Shown one piece after another: positions 45,778 to 54,467 of a stretch of DNA of 64,000 nt. A program made the position numbers and the translations under genes. Below the pieces are notes generated by a model. That model was not told the origin of the DNA and did no database searches. It worked only from the letters and a program-made list of their open reading frames with translations. The DNA lies in NCBI GenBank assembly GCA_004144865.1, contig SEAY01000001.1:1-64000 (forward strand). Reading direction: 5' to 3'. This DNA is from Comamonadaceae bacterium (GTDB taxonomy: Bacteria; Pseudomonadota; Gammaproteobacteria; Burkholderiales; Burkholderiaceae_C). The first letter of the stretch is position 1. Each line of letters starts with the position of its first letter.

Positions 45778-46812
45778 TCAACCCTCCCGCGTGCCGAGCA
45801 GCCCGCGCGGCCTGAAGATCAGGATCAGCACGAGGAACAGGTACGGCAGGATGGGGGCCACCTGCGAGATCGTGAGCTTCAGCAAGGTGCTGTCCAGGGC
45901 CTGCGGGCTAAAGCTGAAGCCCACGGCCTGCAGCAACGAGCCCATCGAGTTGTCCAGCTGGATTGCGAAGGTCTGCACCAGCCCGATGAGCACCGAGGCC
46001 AGGAAGGCGCCGGCCAGCGATCCCATGCCGCCGACCACCACCACCACGAAGATGATGGAGCCCACGGTGAAGGCCATGTTCGGCTCGGTGACGAAGGTGC
46101 TGCCGCCGATGACGCCGGCGAGTCCCGCCAGCGCCGCGCCGGCGCCGAACACCATCATGAACACGCGCGGCACGTTGTGGCCGAGCGCCTCCACCGTTTC
46201 CGGATGCGTCAGCGCCGCCTGGATCACGAGCCCGATGCGCGTCTTCGCCAGCAGCAGGCCCACGGCCGCCAGCATCAGCAGCGCCGTCAACATCATGAAG
46301 CCGCGCGTCGCCGGGAACGGCGAGCACACTACGCGCACGGCTGCCTCCGCCGCGGTGCACATTTCCGCCGGCGCCTTGCCCCAGACCAGGCTGAGCCCGT
46401 CCACGGAGTGCTGCACCAGCGTGAAGGCGGCACCCTGCAGCGCCTCGGGCGGACGGAATTCCACCGCCGTGCGGCCCCAGACGAGCTGCACGAGCTCCAG
46501 CAGCACGTACGACAGCCCGAAGGTGATCAGCAGTTCGGGGACGTGGCCGTACTTGTGCACCTTGCGCAGGCAGGTGCGCTCGAAGGCCGCGCCCAGCAGG
46601 CCCACCACGATGGGCGCGAGGAACAGCGCGGGCCAGAAGCCGACGAGGCTCGCCACCGTGTAGCCGACATAGGCGCCCACCATGTAGAAGCTGGCGTGCG
46701 CGAAGTTGAGCACCCCCATCATGCTGAAGATCAGCGTCAGCCCGGAGCTGAGCATGAACAGCAGCAGCCCGTAGCTGAGGCCGTTGAGGGTGGAGATGAC
46801 CAGGAGTTCCAT
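45778..46812 (-). CDS. livH: Branched-chain amino acid-type ABC transporter permease LivH
   Basis: A 344-residue permease with eight or more membrane segments. The N-terminus LNGLSYGLLLFMLSSGLTLI and the stretch MGVLNFAHASFYMVGAYVGY are LivH hallmarks. A central region of about 60 residues (LVQHSVDGLSLVWGKAPAEM and on) is an insertion relative to E. coli LivH and is seen in Burkholderiales homologues for aromatic or fatty acid uptake. A strong hairpin separates it from livK. Confidence 0.93.
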   Translation of the reverse strand: MELLVISTLNGLSYGLLLFMLSSGLTLIFSMMGVLNFAHASFYMVGAYVGYTVASLVGFWPALFLAPIVVGLLGAAFERTCLRKVHKYGHVPELLITFGLSYVLLELVQLVWGRTAVEFRPPEALQGAAFTLVQHSVDGLSLVWGKAPAEMCTAAEAAVRVVCSPFPATRGFMMLTALLMLAAVGLLLAKTRIGLVIQAALTHPETVEALGHNVPRVFMMVFGAGAALAGLAGVIGGSTFVTEPNMAFTVGSIIFVVVVVGGMGSLAGAFLASVLIGLVQTFAIQLDNSMGSLLQAVGFSFSPQALDSTLLKLTISQVAPILPYLFLVLILIFRPRGLLGTREG

Positions 46813-46858
46813 CAGTCCGTCGTGGTTCTGCCGGCGCAGGTGCGCCGAGGCAAGGCAA

Positions 46859-46889
46859 GGGGCCCGCCACGTTGCCGCGGGGGGCCCCC
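46859..46889 (-). other. GC-rich stem-loop between livK and livH
   Basis: GGGGCCCGC (46859-46867) can pair with the sequence around GCGGGGGGCCCC (46878-46889), three unpaired Gs forming a bulge, loop near ACGTTGC. There is no T run. Such a hairpin after a receptor gene usually stabilises the upstream mRNA, so that the binding protein is made in excess over the membrane subunits. Confidence 0.5.
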
Positions 46890-46910
46890 GGATTCAGGCG
46901 AAGCGCGAGC

Positions 46911-48182
46911 TTAACCGGGGCGCTTCATCTGGCACGTGGTCGGCGTGCTGGAGACGTAGCTGGGGTACTCCTTCACCGGCACCAGCGTCATGCCGGTCTT
47001 CTCCGGGCTGTAGGTGTACTTGCCGCCCGCCTTCTGCCACACCGTGAGGTACAGCGGCTGCTGCAGCTGGTGGTCGGCCTTGCGCATCTCCACTTCGCCG
47101 TTGAAGCTGGTGAACTTCAGGCCTTCCAGCGCCGCCGCGACCTTCACCGGGTCGGTGGAGCCGGCCTTGGCCATCGCGTTGCTCAAGGCGGCGAACACGT
47201 GGTGGAAGGCCAGCGTGTACAGGTCGTCCTTGAACTTGCCGTTGAATTCGTCGGCGTACTTCTGGATCGTGCCCGTCATGTTCGGGTGGCCATAGCCCAC
47301 CTGGAACACGCGGCCCGCGCCGCCCGTGCCCAGCGCGCTGGGGGTGCCGGTCACGCTGGTGTAGTAGGTGAAGAACTGGCCGTTGTAGCCGGCCTCGTTG
47401 GCGGCCTTGATCAGCAGCGACAGGTCGGAACCCCAGTTGCCGGTGATCACGGTGTCGGCGCCGGAGGCCTTGATCTTGGCGATGTAGGGGGCGAAGTCGC
47501 GCACCTGCGCCAGCGGGTGGAGGTCTTCACCCACCACCTGCACGTCCGGGCGCTTGCGCGCCAGCGTCTCCTTGGCGTACTTGGCGACCTGGTGCCCGTG
47601 CGAGTAGTTCTGGTTGAGCAGGTAGACCTTCTTGACCTCCGGCTTGTCCTTCATGTACGTCGTCATCGCCTCCATCTTCATGGAGGTGTCGGCGTCGAAG
47701 CGGAAGTGCCAGTAGTTGCACTTGCTGTTGGTGAAGTCGGGGTCCACCGCGGCGTAGTTCAGGTACACGACCTCCTTGCCGGGGTTGCGCGCGTTGTGCT
47801 TGTCGACCGCGTCGATCAGCGCGCCGGCGACCGACGAACCGTTGCCCTGCAGCACGTAGCGCACGCCGCCGTCGATGGCGGCCTTCAGCGCGTTGAGGCT
47901 TTCCGCCGGGCTCAGCTTGTTGTCGGTGCCGTGCACTTCGAACTTCACGCCCGCGGGGTTGCTCGCGTTCCACTTCTCGGCCAGGAACTGCACGCTCTTG
48001 AGCTGGTTCGTGCCCACCGGCCCCATCAGGCCGGTCAGCGGGTCGATCCACATCATCTTCACGACCTGCCCCTTGGTGGCAGCAGGCGCGGCGGCGGCCG
48101 CCGGGGCCTTGGTCGCCTGGGCCTGCGCGAGCGAGCAGGCCAGCATCGCGGACAGGGCGATCGCGGTAACGTTGATTTTCAC
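46911..48182 (-). CDS. Liv-type ABC transporter substrate-binding protein
   Basis: A 423-residue periplasmic binding protein with a signal peptide (cleavage after AQA, about residue 22) and a type 1 periplasmic-binding fold. SPAESLNALKAAIDGGVRYV, VYLLNQNYSHGHQVAKYAKE and GADTVITGNWGSDLSLLIKA are typical of LivK relatives. Ligand residues differ from amino-acid receptors, so the substrate may be an aromatic or fatty acid rather than leucine. The GTG start has AAAGGAG upstream. Confidence 0.9.
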   Translation of the reverse strand: MKINVTAIALSAMLACSLAQAQATKAPAAAAAPAATKGQVVKMMWIDPLTGLMGPVGTNQLKSVQFLAEKWNASNPAGVKFEVHGTDNKLSPAESLNALKAAIDGGVRYVLQGNGSSVAGALIDAVDKHNARNPGKEVVYLNYAAVDPDFTNSKCNYWHFRFDADTSMKMEAMTTYMKDKPEVKKVYLLNQNYSHGHQVAKYAKETLARKRPDVQVVGEDLHPLAQVRDFAPYIAKIKASGADTVITGNWGSDLSLLIKAANEAGYNGQFFTYYTSVTGTPSALGTGGAGRVFQVGYGHPNMTGTIQKYADEFNGKFKDDLYTLAFHHVFAALSNAMAKAGSTDPVKVAAALEGLKFTSFNGEVEMRKADHQLQQPLYLTVWQKAGGKYTYSPEKTGMTLVPVKEYPSYVSSTPTTCQMKRPG

Positions 48183-48230
48183 GGGGAGCTCCTTTGCAAC
48201 ACCCGCGCAGGGTAGCTTTTCGCGGGGCCC

Positions 48231-48298
48231 GGGCCGCTCAGGGATTGCCCTGAAAGCGGCCCTTTCCTATCGCGCATGCGACAGCGCTCACGCTGTCG
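48231..48298 (-). other. Two consecutive stem-loops between the acyl-CoA ligase and livK
   Basis: The first hairpin, CGACAGCG (48279-48286) with CGCTGTCG (48291-48298), spans the ligase stop codon. The second, 48231-48262, pairs GGGCCGC with GCGGCCC and TCAGGG with CCCTGA, leaving a two-base bulge, for a 13-base stem. Neither has a T run, so both look like intercistronic stabilising or processing structures rather than terminators. Confidence 0.55.
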
Positions 48299-49916
48299 GG
48301 AGCCGGTAATCCTTCAGTTGCTCGCGCAGGCGCGTCTTCAGCATCTTGCCGGTGGCCCCGAGCGGGATGCTCTCCACGAACACCACGTCGTCCGGGACCT
48401 GCCACTTGGCGATCTTGCCCTCGTAGAACTTGAGCAGTTCCTCGCGCGTGAGCTCCGCTCCCGGCTTCTTCACGACGGCCACGATGGGGCGCTCGTCCCA
48501 CTTCGGGTGGCGCATGCCCACGCAGGCGGCCATCTGCACCGCCGGGTGCGACATGGCGATGTTCTCGATGTCGATCGAGCTGATCCACTCGCCGCCGGAC
48601 TTGATCACGTCCTTGCTGCGGTCGGTGATCTGCATGTACCCGTCGGGATCGATGGTGGCGACGTCGCCGGTGGGGAACCAGCCGTCCACCAACGGGTCGC
48701 CGCCCTCGCCCTTGAAGTACTCGCGCACGATCCACGGCCCCTTCACGTACAGGTCGCCGAAGGCCTTGCCGTCCCACGGCAGTTCGGTGCCCGCGTCGCC
48801 CACGATCTTCATGTCGACGCCGAAGATCGCCCGCCCCTGCTTGAGGCGGATCTTCATCTGCTCCTCCGGCGACGTCTGCAGATGCTTGTTCTTCAGCGTG
48901 CACAGCGTGCCCAGCGGGCTCATCTCCGTCATGCCCCAGGCGTGCAGCACGTCGACGCCGTACTCCTCGCGGAACGCATGGATCATCGCGGGCGGGCAGG
49001 CCGAGCCGCCGATCACGGTGCGGTTGAGGGTCGAGAAGCGCAGGCCGCCCGGCTTCATGTGGCCCAGCAGCATCTGCCACACCGTGGGCACGCCGGCGGC
49101 GAAGGTCACGCCCTCGGCCTCGACCAGCTCGTACACCGACTTGCCGTCCAGGGCGCCGCCGGGGAACACCAGCTTGCAGCCGGTGAGCGCGGCGGAATAC
49201 GGGATGCCCCAGGCGTTGACGTGGAACATGGGCACCACCGGCAGCACCGAGTCGCGCGCCGACAGGTTCATCACGTCCGGCAAGGCCGCCGCGTAGGCAT
49301 GCAGCACGGTGGAGCGGTGGCTGTAGAGCGCGGCCTTCGGATTGCCCGTGGTGCCGCTCGTGTAGCACATGCTCGAGGCGGAGTTCTCGTCGAACGACGG
49401 CCACTGGTAGGTGACGGGCTGGCCGCCGATCCAGGACTCGTAGGCCACCAGGTTCGGCACGCCGCTGTCCTTGGGAAGCTTGTCGGCGTCGCACAGCGCC
49501 ACGTACTGGCGGATGCCCGGGCACTTCGCGTGGATCGCCTGCACCAGCGGCAGGAAGCTCAGGTCGAAGCACAGGACCTGGTCTTCGGCGTGGTTGGCGA
49601 TCCAGGCGATCTGTTCGGGATGCAGGCGCGGATTGATCGTGTGCAGCACGCGGCCGGAGCCGCTCACGCCGAAATACAGCTCCAGGTGCCGGTAGCCGTT
49701 CCACGCCAGCGTGGCGACGCGGTCGGAGAACAGCAGCTGCATGTCGTCCAGCGCGTTGGCGACCTGGCGCGCGCGCCGGGCCACGTCCTTCCACTGGTAC
49801 CGGTGGGTGTCGCCTTCGACGCGGCGCGAGACGATCTCGCCGTCGCCGTGGTGCCGCTCGGCATGCACGATCAGCGACGAAATCAACAGGGGCTGGTTCT
49901 GCATCAGGCCCAACAT
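48288..49916 (-). CDS. AMP-dependent acyl-CoA ligase (medium/long-chain fatty acid type)
   Basis: A 542-residue adenylate-forming ligase. YTSGTTGNPKAALYSHRST is the ATP/AMP loop, HAWGMTEMSPLGT the motif-II region, GWFPTGDVATIDPDGYMQIT the aspartate hinge, and TGKMLKTRLRE the C-terminal catalytic lysine. It resembles AlkK-type medium-chain fatty-acid:CoA ligases. It heads the operon with the Liv transporter genes, so the imported acid is probably activated at once inside the cell. The start ATG at 49916 has GAGGAG upstream. Confidence 0.92.
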   Translation of the reverse strand: MLGLMQNQPLLISSLIVHAERHHGDGEIVSRRVEGDTHRYQWKDVARRARQVANALDDMQLLFSDRVATLAWNGYRHLELYFGVSGSGRVLHTINPRLHPEQIAWIANHAEDQVLCFDLSFLPLVQAIHAKCPGIRQYVALCDADKLPKDSGVPNLVAYESWIGGQPVTYQWPSFDENSASSMCYTSGTTGNPKAALYSHRSTVLHAYAAALPDVMNLSARDSVLPVVPMFHVNAWGIPYSAALTGCKLVFPGGALDGKSVYELVEAEGVTFAAGVPTVWQMLLGHMKPGGLRFSTLNRTVIGGSACPPAMIHAFREEYGVDVLHAWGMTEMSPLGTLCTLKNKHLQTSPEEQMKIRLKQGRAIFGVDMKIVGDAGTELPWDGKAFGDLYVKGPWIVREYFKGEGGDPLVDGWFPTGDVATIDPDGYMQITDRSKDVIKSGGEWISSIDIENIAMSHPAVQMAACVGMRHPKWDERPIVAVVKKPGAELTREELLKFYEGKIAKWQVPDDVVFVESIPLGATGKMLKTRLREQLKDYRLPTA

Positions 49917-49926
49917 CGTTCTATCT

Positions 49927-49950
49927 CCTCGGTTTGGTGGGATTCCGAGG
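49927..49950 (-). promoter_or_regulatory. Hairpin that includes the ribosome site of the acyl-CoA ligase gene
   Basis: On the minus strand CCTCGG (49950-49945) pairs with CCGAGG (49932-49927). The second arm shares four bases with the GAGGAG ribosome site used by the ligase ATG at 49916. Melting of this short stem could tune translation. The rest of the 70-base gap shows no clear promoter. Confidence 0.35.
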
Positions 49951-49986
49951 CCCGATGCTAAACCGGCAGCGCGCCGGCGGGACCTG

Positions 49987-51150
49987 TCAGGAACCCTGTG
50001 GCTGGAAGAAGAGCGTCACCGCGGCGCCCTCCCCCACGACGGAGTCCACGCGGATGGCGCCGTTGATGGCCTGCATCACGCGCTGGCAGAACATCAGGCC
50101 CATCCCGCTGCCGCCGGAGCCGGAGCGGGTGGTGACCGGCTCCTTCGTGAGCTTGGCCAGCACCTGCGGCGGGATGCCGGGGCCGTTGTCGCGCACGCGG
50201 ATGCAGGCGCGCTGCCCCGCGGGCGCGGCCGGGTCGGCATCCACTTCCAGCCAGATCTGCGGCTGCGGGCGGCCGCGCAGGGCGATCAGCGCATTCTTGG
50301 TGAGCGTGCACAGCACGAGGTACAGCAGGTCGCGGCGGCCCGGCAGGCGGAAGTCGCGCCGCACGTCCACGTGCACGAAGGAGCGCTCGTTCTCCTCGAA
50401 GGGAAATTCGTCCAGCAGCGCCTCCACGAGGCTGCTGGCGGCGATGGACTGCGGCACCGCGTCGGGATACGCGTCGCGCGCCGACTGCACGAAGGTCGAG
50501 ACCAGCGACTGGCAGTAGAGCGCGCGGCGCTCCGCCCGCTCCAGCGCCGTGAGGAGCTCGCCGGGGTATTCCTCGCTGAAGCGCGCCACGCCCGGGGCGC
50601 CGTCCGCCGCCGGCGGGATGTAGCGCGCGGCCACCGAGCCGACATAGCCGCGCACGGTGGCCAGCGGCGTGTTCAGCTCGTGCGCCAGGAAGCCGAGCGC
50701 CTCGCGCAACGCAGCCACGCGTCCTTCGTTGACGACCCGCTCCAGCGCCTGCGCGCGGTAGAGCGAAAACGCCTCGCGCAGCGCCTCGCGGGTGGCGTCG
50801 CCGTCGAGCGGCTTCTCCAGGATGCGCAGCACCTTGCCCTGGTTGACGGCGGCGATGGCCACGTCCTTCTCCGCATAGGCCGTGGCGAGCAGCCGGACCA
50901 CGTGGCGGAAATCCCGCTGCACCGCGCGCAGCAGCTTCATGCCGTCGCGCTCGGGCATGCGGTAGTCGGTGACCAGCACGCCGAACTCCGCGCTGCGCTC
51001 GGCCAGGATGGCGAGCGCCTCGTCCGCACCGCCCGCGGTGACCACCCGGAACTCGTCGCCGAACTCCAGCGCGAACCACTTGCGCGAAGCGGGCTCGTCG
51101 TCGACGAAGAGGACCGAAGGAGCGTCGCCGGGAAGGTCTGGGAGCTGCAT
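49987..51150 (-). CDS. Receiver-domain histidine kinase (REC-HK)
   Basis: A 387-residue protein with an N-terminal receiver domain (about 10-130). It carries the acidic pair in LFVDDEP, phospho-acceptor D62 in VTDYRMPERDG and conserved Lys in LEKPLDG. A histidine kinase core follows (H157 in GFLAHELNTPLATV), with an ATPase domain (RDNGPGIPP and SGSGGSGMGLMFCQRVM). It has no membrane segment and no DNA-binding domain. It begins 3 bases after the CqsS-like kinase ends and is probably its phosphotransfer partner. The outcome of the relay is not visible in the window. Confidence 0.88.
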   Translation of the reverse strand: MQLPDLPGDAPSVLFVDDEPASRKWFALEFGDEFRVVTAGGADEALAILAERSAEFGVLVTDYRMPERDGMKLLRAVQRDFRHVVRLLATAYAEKDVAIAAVNQGKVLRILEKPLDGDATREALREAFSLYRAQALERVVNEGRVAALREALGFLAHELNTPLATVRGYVGSVAARYIPPAADGAPGVARFSEEYPGELLTALERAERRALYCQSLVSTFVQSARDAYPDAVPQSIAASSLVEALLDEFPFEENERSFVHVDVRRDFRLPGRRDLLYLVLCTLTKNALIALRGRPQPQIWLEVDADPAAPAGQRACIRVRDNGPGIPPQVLAKLTKEPVTTRSGSGGSGMGLMFCQRVMQAINGAIRVDSVVGEGAAVTLFFQPQGS

Positions 51151-51153
51151 GTC

Positions 51154-53661
51154 TCAGGGGCTGGCGTCGGAGGGCTGCGAGGCACAGTATGCCCGCAGAG
51201 CCTCCTCGGTCCTCCGCGCGAGCGCCTGCAAGTGGGGCAGCCACTCGCGCCCCGTGGGCCACTTCCCCTCCTCCAGCAGGGGCACGTAGAGCCGCCGCAC
51301 GTCCTGGTACAGCGCCTGTGCCCCGGCCTCGCCGCTCATCCCGAGCAGCGAGTGCAGCGCGTCGATGCTGCCCTGGACGTCGCCGCCGTCCACCGCCCGC
51401 TGCAAGGTGGCGACCAGCCGGTCCATCTCGGGCAGGTAGTCGTTCAGCAGCTCGTCGAGCATGCCCAGCCGGCGGTAGCTTTCCAGGCGCTGCATGTTCA
51501 GCAGGCCTTCGCGCACCGAGGGATCCGGCTCCCGGGGCTTCGGCTGTTCCGGCGTTCCCACGCCGGCCTCGCCGGAAATGAGGCGGGCCAGGGTCTCGTA
51601 GAGCACCACGGCATCGACCGGCTTCACCAGGAAGCCGTTCATGCCGGCGGCGGTGGCCGCCGCAACCGCGGGCTCGTCGGAGCGTGCGGTCATGGCCAGG
51701 ATGGGAACCCCGGACCAGGGCTGGTGCGCGGACCGGATCGCTCGCGCGGTTTCCAGGCCGTCCATGCCCGGCATGTGGAGGTCGATCACCACCGCGTGGA
51801 TGCCTTCCTGCGCCTCCAGTTGCTCGAGCACCGCCGCGCCGTGTTCCACCTCGATCGCGATCGCCGCCGCGCTGCGCAGGTAGGCCGCGATGGCCTTGCG
51901 GTTGAACGCGCTGTCGTCGGCCACCAGGATGCGCCGGCCGGCGAGGCGTCCGGCGAGGATGCTGGCCCGGCCGTTGCGGCGCTGCATGACGTGCTGCAAC
52001 GCCGCCAGCAGCGGGAGCTGGGCGCAAGGCTTGCTGACGAAGTGATCCATGCCGGCGGAGAAGGCCCGGGTCCGCGCCAGGTGCGCCGGCTCGCTCGTGT
52101 AGGCCACGATGTGCACGTCGTGGTTCTGTCCTCCACCCGCGCGGATCTTCTCGGCGACGGCGAAGCCGTCGAGCCCGGGCATGTTCAGGTCCAGCAGCAG
52201 GATGTCGTACTTGCGCCGGGAGAGCATGCGCAGCGCGGTCTGGCCGTCCGGCGCTTCGTCGAGCTCCGTGGTCAGCGCGATCGGCCCCAGCTTCTGCCGG
52301 GTGGCCGTGCGTTGCACCGCGTCGTCCTCGACGATCAGCACGCGCCGGCCCGCCAGCGCCGTGCGCGCCTCGGCGACGGCGTCGAGCCGGTGCTTCTCCT
52401 GCTCCTGCGCGCTGACCGCCGGGAAGTCCATGGTGAACTCGGTGTATTCACCGACCACGGATGCGCAGCCGATGTCGCCACCGAAGGCCCGCATGACGCG
52501 CTGGCAATAGGCCAGGCCCAGGCCCGTACCGCCCGTCTTGCCGATGGACCGGAAGGCCTCGAACAGCCCCGGCAACACGTCGGGTGGGATGCCCGGTCCG
52601 GTGTCGCGCACCTTCACCCGCTGCCCGCCGATGGTGAGGGTGACGCGCGTCTGCGGATAGGCCGCCGTGTAGTAGAGGGCGTTCTTCAGCAGGTTGAACA
52701 GCACGAACAGGTAGGCCGTCTCGTCGCCGCGGAACGTGAAGTCCTCCTTCACCACCACCGTGACGCGATCCCGCGCCTCGTCGGTGTCGTAGCTGTACTC
52801 CTCCACCGCCTGCTGGACCACCTCGGCCGCGGAGAGGTAGCGGAACGCGGAAGCGTCCATGGGCTTGGCGCTGACCGCGTCGAGCGTGGTGGAGATCACC
52901 TGCAGCCCGCGCCGCACGGCCACCTCGCTGTCCGCCAGGTTGCGGTACAGCGTGTCGATCTGCTGCGGTGTCAGGGTCTGGGCCGCCGCGCGCGCCTTCG
53001 CCGGCGACAGCACCGCGTGCATCTTTTCCAGCGCATGCTGGACGCGCCCGAGCGGATTGCGCATCTCGTGGGCGATGGAGCCCGCCAGCGCGGCCGCCAG
53101 GCGCGACTTCTCGGCGTCGATCTGCTTGTCCGACAGCTTGAAGGCCGCGCCCCCCACCACGATGATCAGGTACGCCGGGATCTGCAGCAGGAAGTCGCGC
53201 GGCCAGCCCCGCGAATCGGGCGTCAGCGAGAAATGCACGAGCGCGGCAGCTCCGATGCCGACCGCGAGGATCACGATCGTGTTGCGCCAATCCGCCACCA
53301 GCACCAGGAACGTCAGCGCGATGAAGCAGTTGGAGATGGCCGGGATGCCCCCGTGGCGCTCCAGCGTCATGAACACGTTGAAGAACGGCAGGCAGAAGAT
53401 GAGCGCCGCATAGGAGAACGGCAGGTAGAAGTTGCGCAGCTTCTGCGGCCACTGGTCGCGCAGCGCCAGCGCCGTGAACAGGAGCACGATCACCAGCCGG
53501 AACGCCACGTCGTCGAACGGCTTGGGGTTGGGCTTGGTGAACCGGATGAGGTAGAAGACCACGTACGTGGCCGCGGCCACGATGCCGATGTACTTGAGCA
53601 GCGGCCGTCCGTGGGCGTGGTACGCCTCGTAGTAGCCGAAGAGTTTCTTGAGCGCTTGCAT
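51154..53661 (-). CDS. CqsS/LqsS-like hybrid sensor histidine kinase with two receivers and Hpt
   Basis: An 835-residue protein. Residues 1-175 hold six membrane segments and resemble the sensor of Vibrio CqsS and Legionella LqsS: ALRDQWPQKLRNFYLPF (about 66-82) and FCLPFFNVFMTL (89-100) are shared features of those alpha-hydroxyketone receptors. Next come the kinase core (H198 in SIAHEMRNPLGR), ATPase domain (N327, DTGPGIPP, GGTGLGL), receivers with D491 (LLLDLNMPGLDG) and D627 (VVIDLHMPGMDG), and an Hpt domain with H770 (DALHSLLGMSG). It follows the acyltransferase gene by 12 bases. The match to CqsS is recalled, not computed. Confidence 0.85.
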   Translation of the reverse strand: MQALKKLFGYYEAYHAHGRPLLKYIGIVAAATYVVFYLIRFTKPNPKPFDDVAFRLVIVLLFTALALRDQWPQKLRNFYLPFSYAALIFCLPFFNVFMTLERHGGIPAISNCFIALTFLVLVADWRNTIVILAVGIGAAALVHFSLTPDSRGWPRDFLLQIPAYLIIVVGGAAFKLSDKQIDAEKSRLAAALAGSIAHEMRNPLGRVQHALEKMHAVLSPAKARAAAQTLTPQQIDTLYRNLADSEVAVRRGLQVISTTLDAVSAKPMDASAFRYLSAAEVVQQAVEEYSYDTDEARDRVTVVVKEDFTFRGDETAYLFVLFNLLKNALYYTAAYPQTRVTLTIGGQRVKVRDTGPGIPPDVLPGLFEAFRSIGKTGGTGLGLAYCQRVMRAFGGDIGCASVVGEYTEFTMDFPAVSAQEQEKHRLDAVAEARTALAGRRVLIVEDDAVQRTATRQKLGPIALTTELDEAPDGQTALRMLSRRKYDILLLDLNMPGLDGFAVAEKIRAGGGQNHDVHIVAYTSEPAHLARTRAFSAGMDHFVSKPCAQLPLLAALQHVMQRRNGRASILAGRLAGRRILVADDSAFNRKAIAAYLRSAAAIAIEVEHGAAVLEQLEAQEGIHAVVIDLHMPGMDGLETARAIRSAHQPWSGVPILAMTARSDEPAVAAATAAGMNGFLVKPVDAVVLYETLARLISGEAGVGTPEQPKPREPDPSVREGLLNMQRLESYRRLGMLDELLNDYLPEMDRLVATLQRAVDGGDVQGSIDALHSLLGMSGEAGAQALYQDVRRLYVPLLEEGKWPTGREWLPHLQALARRTEEALRAYCASQPSDASP

Positions 53662-53673
53662 GGGGCCTCCCGC

Positions 53674-54347
53674 TTAGTTCAGGAGGGCCTGCGGGGCGTC
53701 CGCGGAGGCTCGGAGCACCTGCTCCACGTCGCCGTGGATGAGGCAGTAGGTTTCGGCGTCGGCGCCGACGCACACGCGGCTGGAAAGCACGGTGAAGCCG
53801 TAGCGGCGGTACAGCCTGGCATGGGCCGGGCTGCACGAGGCAAAGACGTTCTGCGCGGAAGTGCGGCTGGCGAGGTGCTGCACGCCGAGGAAGATGCTGC
53901 GCCGGACCAGTTCGGGGCCGCCGCGGCACTCGGGATCGAGGACGAGGCGCCCGAATTCCCAGGAGTTTTCGGTAAGGGCTGGAGCGGCGTGCGCCGTCAC
54001 GAGGGGATCAAGCGGACTGAGGCCCTGCAGGAGCGGCACGAACCTCAGCGTACCCACGGTCAGGTCGCGCCACTGCAGAGCGGCGACGAGGCCCGAGCGG
54101 TCTCTTTTTTTTCGAGCGTGGCAAATCCCGGATCCGCCAGGACGGCGGCGGGCAGCTTGATCTGCTGGCGCAGGTGCTGGATCTCGGCGATCTCCAGGGG
54201 CGTCGCCAGCCCGCGAAGGTGCAGTTCGTCGGGCACGATGTCCGGCCGCGCCCCGGGGAGGACGCGCAGGTCCACCCCTCCCGGGAATCCCATGGGCATT
54301 TCGCGCAGGCCGCGCATGATGTGCATTTGCTCAGACAGATCGCTCAC
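53674..54347 (-). pseudogene. LuxI/FeeM-like N-acyl amino acid synthase, frame broken at an A8 run
   Basis: Two overlapping half-frames together encode one GNAT-like acyl synthase of about 224 residues. The first half starts at GTG 54347, with AAGGAG at 54358-54353 five bases before it, and runs through LATPLEIAEIQHLRQQIKLP to LEKK. The second half includes TLRFVPLLQGLSPLDPLV, NSWEFGRLVLDPECRGGPEL and SPAHARLYRRYGFTVL. A single -1 shift (or one more A) at the run 54112-54105 joins them as LEKKRDRSGLVAALQWRDL. The E-x-x-R-L pattern and RYGF end resemble FeeM and LuxI synthases. It could be a real frameshift, slippage-dependent gene, or assembly error. Confidence 0.7.
54105..54112 (-). other. 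Eight-adenine run at the frame junction (slippage site or indel)
   Basis: The coding strand reads CTC GAA AAA AAA GAG, eight A residues in a region otherwise poor in homopolymers. Slipping back one base restores the second half of the acyltransferase. Both frames keep GC-rich third positions and meaningful protein up to and beyond the run, so decay has not set in. Confidence 0.7.
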
Positions 54348-54467
54348 TTCCACTCCTTGTGACAGCCGTTTACCAATGGATCGATTATCCGGCGCGGTCC
54401 GAATCACACATCAATAAGCCATTCCCCTACGAGCCCGCGGCGCCGCCCGGCGGCGGACAATGGGTGC

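Noticed and set aside
54385..54415. Promoter for the signalling operon (GATAAT with TTGATG on the minus strand)
   Set aside because: The -10 is fair, but the only -35 candidate is 19 bases away, so it is too weak to list as a feature.
49711..54417. A 1568-codon open frame on the plus strand across the signalling operon
   Set aside because: It is antisense to three well-supported minus-strand genes, with a His/Arg/Gly-rich low-complexity translation typical of shadow frames in GC-rich DNA.
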